Source of the DNA: Acetobacter orleanensis
GTDB taxonomy: Bacteria; Pseudomonadota; Alphaproteobacteria; Acetobacterales; Acetobacteraceae
Assembly (NCBI RefSeq): GCF_001581005.1
Contig: NZ_LHZV01000062.1
Span: 83,563 to 147,562, forward strand
Reading direction: 5' to 3'
Length of the DNA: 64,000 bases
The notes beneath the pieces were generated by a model that saw only the letters and a program-made list of their open reading frames with translations, searched no databases and had not been told where the DNA came from. Positions 60,701-64,000 of this stretch are shown in pieces; within the stretch, counting starts at the first letter, position 1; every line of letters begins with the position of its first letter. Both the position numbers and the translations under genes were made by a program.

Positions 60701-62861
60701 CTCTGCTCTTGTTAATGCAGGTGGATCTTCCTACGAGACATCTGTGAAGGCTGGTGGTCATCTGATTATTTCTGCCGGAGGTAGCGGGACAAACGACTCT
60801 GCTGATGCTTCCAGCGGGATTATCGTTGGATCCGGCGCGTATGAAACAGTAGTTGCTCCTTCAGCAGGAGGAACATGGAACGGTAGCAATGTGACCGTTG
60901 CAAACGGTGGCACCTATAATGTTTCCAATGGTGGGACTGCCACGAGTGCGACCGTTCAGGGTGGCGGCGTACTGAATGTCTATGCTGGTGGTTCCGCTGT
61001 TAATGCGAGTGCTACAACTCCAGCTGGCGGGCAGGCTGGCACGATTAATGTGTATTCTCGCGGGGCGACGACAGGCACAATCCTGACCTCAAACAGCACG
61101 GCGGAAACGATTTCCAACGGGGGAACGGCGACAGGCACGCAGGTCAGTTCTGGCGCAGGTCAGACCATTATGTCTGGTGGTGTTGCTTATAATACATCCG
61201 CATCTGATAACGGTCATATCTTTGTCTATGGCGGCACGACGACCAATGCGTCTGTTGCCGGTGCTGGTTCTTATTTGAACGTTGCCTCGGGCATTGCTTC
61301 TGGAACAACGGTGTCTGACAATGGCACGGTTAATGCGTCGAGTGGCACTACACTTGCGGATACGACTGTTGCGAATGGCGGGACACTGATTGCCTCCAGT
61401 GGCACGATCCTGACTGGCACGACAACGCTTTACAGCGGTGGTAGTGCGACCATCTGGAATGATGCTGGCGGGACTGTTAACTTGCAGGGCAGCACAAACA
61501 CCGGTCTGACCATCAGCGGGCTTGAAAATGGCGGGACCGCCACGACCAAGATCAATGTGCTCACAGAGATCGATGGGTTTAACGGAACGTCTGCGGGTAA
61601 TTCTGATGGCATCAAGCTTGCGGGTGTCACAGAAAAAGACATCACGGCTGTGGCTTATGTTGACGCGAATAATAACAAGAACGGTGATTACGTCACTCTG
61701 ACTCTGCAGAACAAGTCAACCATCACGTTGCATATTCCGGGTGCGGAGGCAAAAGGCTATTCGTTGTCTAAGGCCGCGGCTGATGGCAGCGTGTTGTTTG
61801 AGGTCTGCTTCCTTGCTGGGTCCATGATCCGCACGGCGTCTGGTGATGTCGCAGTGGAAACTCTGCGTATTGGCGACAGCGTGCAGACATGGGACTGGAA
61901 GGCGCAGTGCGCGGCGGAACGCGCCGTGATCTGGACCGGCCGGAAATCCATGCATGTGAACACCGCTCTCGCCGATGATGAGGCAGGCTACCCGGTCCGC
62001 ATCCTCAAAGATGCGCTGGCCGTAGGCGTACCGAGTCAGGATCTGCTGGTTACCCCGGAACATAGTCTGTTCTTTGAAGACAAGTTCGTGCCGGTGCGGA
62101 TGTTGGTCAATGGTCGGAGCATTGTCTATGACCGCTCTATCACGTCTTACGACTACTTCCATATCGAGACGGAAGAGCATTCCGTGATCTGGGCGAACGA
62201 CACGCTGACAGAAAGCTATCTGGATACGGGCAATCGCGGCATCTTCCGTCAGGATGGTAGCGTTGTGCGTCTGACAGCAAAAGCGCCTGAAAAGACGTGG
62301 GATAATGATGGTGCGGCGACTCTCACCGTAGAACGGACCATCGTGGAGCCGCTGTTTCAGACACTGGCAGACCGTGCTGTTGCACAAGGCCTTGTCTCTT
62401 ACAACGAGGTTCCGGAAGTGAAGCTAGATTCTGACATTCATCTGGTAACAGGGCAGGGCCAGAGCATTCGTCCTGTTCGTCAGTTACATGACAAAGTCGT
62501 GTTCATGATCCCGGCTGATGTGGAGACGGTACAGATTGTCACCCGTACCAGCCGCCCGAGTGACACAATCGGACCGTTTGTGGATGACCGTCGTCACCTT
62601 GGCGTTCTGGTAGGACAGGTGACATTGTTTGATGGTAAAAATGAGCATGCTATCACATCCCATCTGGATCAGGCGGAACTGTCAGGATGGAATACGCAGG
62701 AAACTGTGCCGTGCCGCTGGACGAACGGCAATGCTACACTGCAGCTTCCGGATATCAGAAGACATGGCCTGCGGATGCTGACCATCCAGATCATTGCTGC
62801 TGGTCCATATGTCATGACAAAGAGCACTCAAAAAGTACGCGGTCTTAAAGCCGCCGGCTGA
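57732..62861 (+). CDS. Strand-loop-strand repeat adhesin-like protein with C-terminal Hint domain
   Basis: A 1709-residue protein. Residues 1 to about 1300 are Gly/Ser/Thr/Ala-rich strand-loop-strand repeats of AIDA/TibA passenger type (GGTITVYDGGILSGADVS, VSINSGGVLGGGTVTSGGTV). There is no signal peptide and no beta-barrel translocator. Cys1359 starts a Hint domain (VCFLAGSMIRTASGDVAVET) with histidines at His1444 (TPEHSLFF) and His1483 (EEHSVIWANDT), closing in TESYLDTGNRG. About 200 further residues follow, rich in Val, Ile and charged residues. Hint domains cleave themselves at the Cys, so release of the passenger is likely. Heptosylation of the repeats by the upstream enzyme is inferred. 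GGGTAA lies before the ATG. Confidence 0.85.
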   Translation: MTVLTISAGTTSNGGGATSSFDTTAIYGTATNYTFDTSNLNVYNGGAITGSTIQAGKLTASAGSLISDVTLTGKQTSSGTIAAGAYTILGSATNVTLSGQGALTAGGTETNLIQSGGGAVTVTGQINGYTVESLNKGDATAWGYLSSGATVSNLKVLGYAGVVASSGSVVSNATLAGGLGAQGVLTAADLKGTINVQSGGGLVGGQLLSGASVTVSGSGTAKNTVISNGSVNLSSGGVGSALHATSAGTITVSSGAQTYGDTVSGKGGVETVLAGGNASGTTVQNGAGQYVSAGGSATDTTVSEAAVTVSSGGVLNNAHASGGTITVYDGGILSGADVSSDGTSGGALNAYTTGYLEGTVSINSGGVLGGGTVTSGGTVNINASGSAHDTVISNGTVKLSSGGVGSNLHATSAGTIDVGAGAKTYGDTVSGAGGVENVETGGSASGTTVQHGAQQFISAGGSATNTTVSEAYVTVNSGGVLNNAHASGGTITVYDGGILSGADVSGDGTSGGALNAYTTGYLEGTVSINSGGVLGGGTVTSGGIVNINSSGSAHGTYISSGAVYLSSGAVGSYLSAMSKGTIDVRAGAKTSFDTVSGAGAAETVETGGSATGTTVLDGAGQFISAGGSAANTTASGGTITVYDGGILSGADVSGNGKSSGALNAYHTGYLEGTVSINSGGVLGGGTVTSGGTVNINASGSAHDTVIESGTSISVKGSSLNITISGSGHGFVNQGGLASETHVSGGWLEVNSGGVASGGDVANGQATVHVGASAVSMTANSGGYIYDNGGVVSSITVNSKGTLGLDSGGQAYNTSVTQAGGLSADGSGTVIVNTWQSGAYTSVYGGAEASSGQVISGWMTVDSGGVASAVTAQSGGGLLIGSNGSGNMLNVTTSGYDVVSSGAITTSTTVGASGTEHVKGGVASQTVLQSGAVQYVTNSGLAVGATVENGGQQTIGSVDVNYWGSGYWGTGTSAFSGGGAVASSTIVSAGGSALVNAGGSSYETSVKAGGHLIISAGGSGTNDSADASSGIIVGSGAYETVVAPSAGGTWNGSNVTVANGGTYNVSNGGTATSATVQGGGVLNVYAGGSAVNASATTPAGGQAGTINVYSRGATTGTILTSNSTAETISNGGTATGTQVSSGAGQTIMSGGVAYNTSASDNGHIFVYGGTTTNASVAGAGSYLNVASGIASGTTVSDNGTVNASSGTTLADTTVANGGTLIASSGTILTGTTTLYSGGSATIWNDAGGTVNLQGSTNTGLTISGLENGGTATTKINVLTEIDGFNGTSAGNSDGIKLAGVTEKDITAVAYVDANNNKNGDYVTLTLQNKSTITLHIPGAEAKGYSLSKAAADGSVLFEVCFLAGSMIRTASGDVAVETLRIGDSVQTWDWKAQCAAERAVIWTGRKSMHVNTALADDEAGYPVRILKDALAVGVPSQDLLVTPEHSLFFEDKFVPVRMLVNGRSIVYDRSITSYDYFHIETEEHSVIWANDTLTESYLDTGNRGIFRQDGSVVRLTAKAPEKTWDNDGAATLTVERTIVEPLFQTLADRAVAQGLVSYNEVPEVKLDSDIHLVTGQGQSIRPVRQLHDKVVFMIPADVETVQIVTRTSRPSDTIGPFVDDRRHLGVLVGQVTLFDGKNEHAITSHLDQAELSGWNTQETVPCRWTNGNATLQLPDIRRHGLRMLTIQIIAAGPYVMTKSTQKVRGLKAAG
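58401..59850 (+). repeat. Three long direct repeats inside the adhesin gene (498 and 444 bp period)
   Basis: The marker GGCTACCTTGAAGGTACCGT recurs at 58791, 59289 and 59733, giving periods of 498 and 444 bp. Copies two and three differ by a 54-bp (18-codon) in-frame deletion in the TTVSEAAVTVSSGGVLNNAH segment. Long stretches are nearly identical, so homologous recombination could shorten or lengthen the protein by about 166 residues per unit. Confidence 0.85.
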
Positions 62862-62875
62862 TTACTGAACACGGG

Positions 62876-62913
62876 AAAAGCCCTTCTCTTCATCAGAAGA
62901 GAAGGGCTTTTTT
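62876..62913 (+). terminator. Rho-independent terminator of the heptosyltransferase-adhesin operon
   Basis: GCCCTTCTCTTC (62880-62891) and GAAGAGAAGGGC (62896-62907) form a 12-bp perfect stem with loop ATCA, followed by TTTTTT. It lies 15 bp after the adhesin stop. Confidence 0.9.
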
Positions 62914-63003
62914 AATGCCATACCAAAGGCTATTATGTCTGACTCACCTGTGAAGTGACATGACCCGCCTGTTCTGATTCTGTCTTGTGATGGAGGATCG
63001 GAG

Positions 63004-63984
63004 ATGGCTGGTGCGATTGCCTTACGGACGGATTATACGGCTGAGGCGCTTCGGCGGCTGGCCTCTCGTGCATGGGATGCGAATGTTGCACGGCGCCTTC
63101 TGTCTTTGGCTGCGGTGCAGGACGGTGTCAGCCGAGGAGACGCGGCGCGGATCGGCGGCATGAACCGGCAAACCCTCTGTGGGACTGGTTGCACCGGTTC
63201 AATGCTGTGGGCCAGATGGCCTGCGGGATCAATGGCGACACGGCTCTGTCTACCGCCTGACGGCGGACCAGCAGGCGGAACTCTCGGCATTGATCATGGT
63301 TGGCCCCGACCGTAACCGGGATGGCGTGGTCCACTGGCGCGGCATTGATCTGAAGCGGGTGATTGAGGAGCGCTTTGGCGTGTCGTATCACGAGCGCCAC
63401 GCTTCCACCCTCTTAAAGCGACTGGGCTTCATTCACGTCAGCGCACGGCCCCGCCACCCGAGACAGGATCCGTCCGTCATGGACGCTTTCAAAAAACTTC
63501 CCAACAATCCTGAAGTCTCGCACCGGCCATCAGCCGCGCGGCAAACGGATCGAAATCTGGTGCCGGGACGAAGCGCGGACCGGGCAAAAGAACAGTGTCG
63601 TCCGGCAATGGGACAAACGGGGAACCCGGCTACGCCAGCCGGCAGACCAGCGCTATGTCAACGCATGGCTGTTCGGGGCAATCTGTCCCGCACGTGGCAA
63701 GGCCGCAGGTCTCGCTCTTCCGTTTATCGGCACGTATAGCATGCAAGTGCACATCGACGAGATTTCATACTCCGTGGCTCGGGGCGCTCATGCCGTCGTG
63801 CTCCCGAACTGAACCCGGTCGAAAAAATATCTGGCAATTCCTCCGCACCAGCTGGCTGACCAACACCGTCTTTGATAACATGGACGACATCATCAATGCC
63901 GTCTGTAACGCGAGGAACAATCTTGTCGCTCTCCCCGGCATCATCCGTTCCATCGGCCTCAGAAAATGGGCTCATAAAGGTCAA
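63004..63984 (+). pseudogene. IS630-family transposase, multiply frameshifted and internally deleted
   Basis: Parts of one transposase appear in several frames: RRLLSLAAVQDGVSRGDAAR (frame 1), LWDWLHRFNAVG (next frame), QWRHGSVYRLTADQQAELSA through the HERHASTLLKRLGFIHVSAR segment, then RIEIWCRDEARTGQKNSVVR in another frame, and finally ELNPVEKIWQFLRTSWLTNT. The catalytic aspartate region after GAHAVVLP is deleted: about 27 residues between HAVVLP and ELNPVE are missing. The element continues to the right edge of the window; its ends were not located. It bounds the adhesin island on the right. Confidence 0.8.
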
Positions 63985-64000
63985 AGGTGGAGGGTTCGAA

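Noticed and set aside
61716..62387. 223-codon frame antisense to the Hint domain
   Set aside because: No domain, no ribosome binding site; the plus-strand Hint motifs are clear.

Overview
This window looks like chromosomal DNA of an acetic acid bacterium (Alphaproteobacteria, Acetobacteraceae, probably Acetobacter or a close relative). That assignment is an inference. It rests on the family resemblance of the proteins, on the pairing of a four-subunit cydDCAB locus with a bc1 complex, on many exported-metabolite and metal efflux systems, and on the autotransporter-type heptosyltransferase with a Hint-domain adhesin. No rRNA, complete tRNA or CRISPR array was seen.

Layout. 1-950: C-terminal half of a SulP anion transporter. 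1200-7750 (minus): cydDCAB for an E. coli-type cytochrome bd oxidase with its CydDC assembly exporter, followed by an unusual two-helix CydX-like subunit and a 32-residue membrane ORF. 8000-10970: a sulfide/persulfide module of two divergent pairs, a TauE/SafE exporter with a persulfide-dioxygenase-like enzyme and a 1-Cys peroxiredoxin with a BigR-like ArsR regulator, around one palindromic operator. 11000-12600: orphan hypothetical genes and non-coding sequence. 12600-34500: a metal resistance island with two tandem heavy-metal RND pumps, an OmpR-type two-component system, the periplasmic CopA/CopB copper system, CsoR, a TonB-dependent receptor, the CopA P-type ATPase and CopZ. 34560-37270 (minus): bc1 complex in the order cytochrome b, cytochrome c1, Rieske. 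37450-40570: a DUF4105 membrane protein and a lipoprotein lipase. 40690-43265: tag, interrupted near its 3' end by a 1.97-kb Tn3-like element with inverted ends and a GTTAT target duplication, carrying WYL regulator, VOC and EVE genes. 43700-53000: small ORF, FUSC protein, OprB porin and a ytcA-mdtNOP-type efflux operon. 53000-54970: ArsC-like reductase, bacterioferritin and a Sel1-repeat gene under a near-consensus Fur box. 55000-64000: a low-GC, insertion-sequence-littered island.

The last island holds what I consider the most unusual system: a serine recombinase, an AT-rich region with nested palindromes, a TibC/Aah-type heptosyltransferase with a four-cysteine iron-finger motif, and a 1709-residue strand-loop-strand repeat protein. 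That protein has no signal peptide and no beta-barrel translocator; it has a Hint (hedgehog/intein-type) domain instead. The pair suggests a glycosylated, self-processing surface or secreted protein whose export route is unexplained.

Functional links. The bd oxidase and bc1 complex are alternative quinol outlets; bd oxidases tolerate sulfide, which fits the neighbouring sulfide module. The copper island combines cytoplasmic export (CopA ATPase, CopZ, CsoR), periplasmic oxidation (CopA/CopB) and envelope-spanning RND export. The bacterioferritin and Fur-boxed Sel1 gene form a small iron module.
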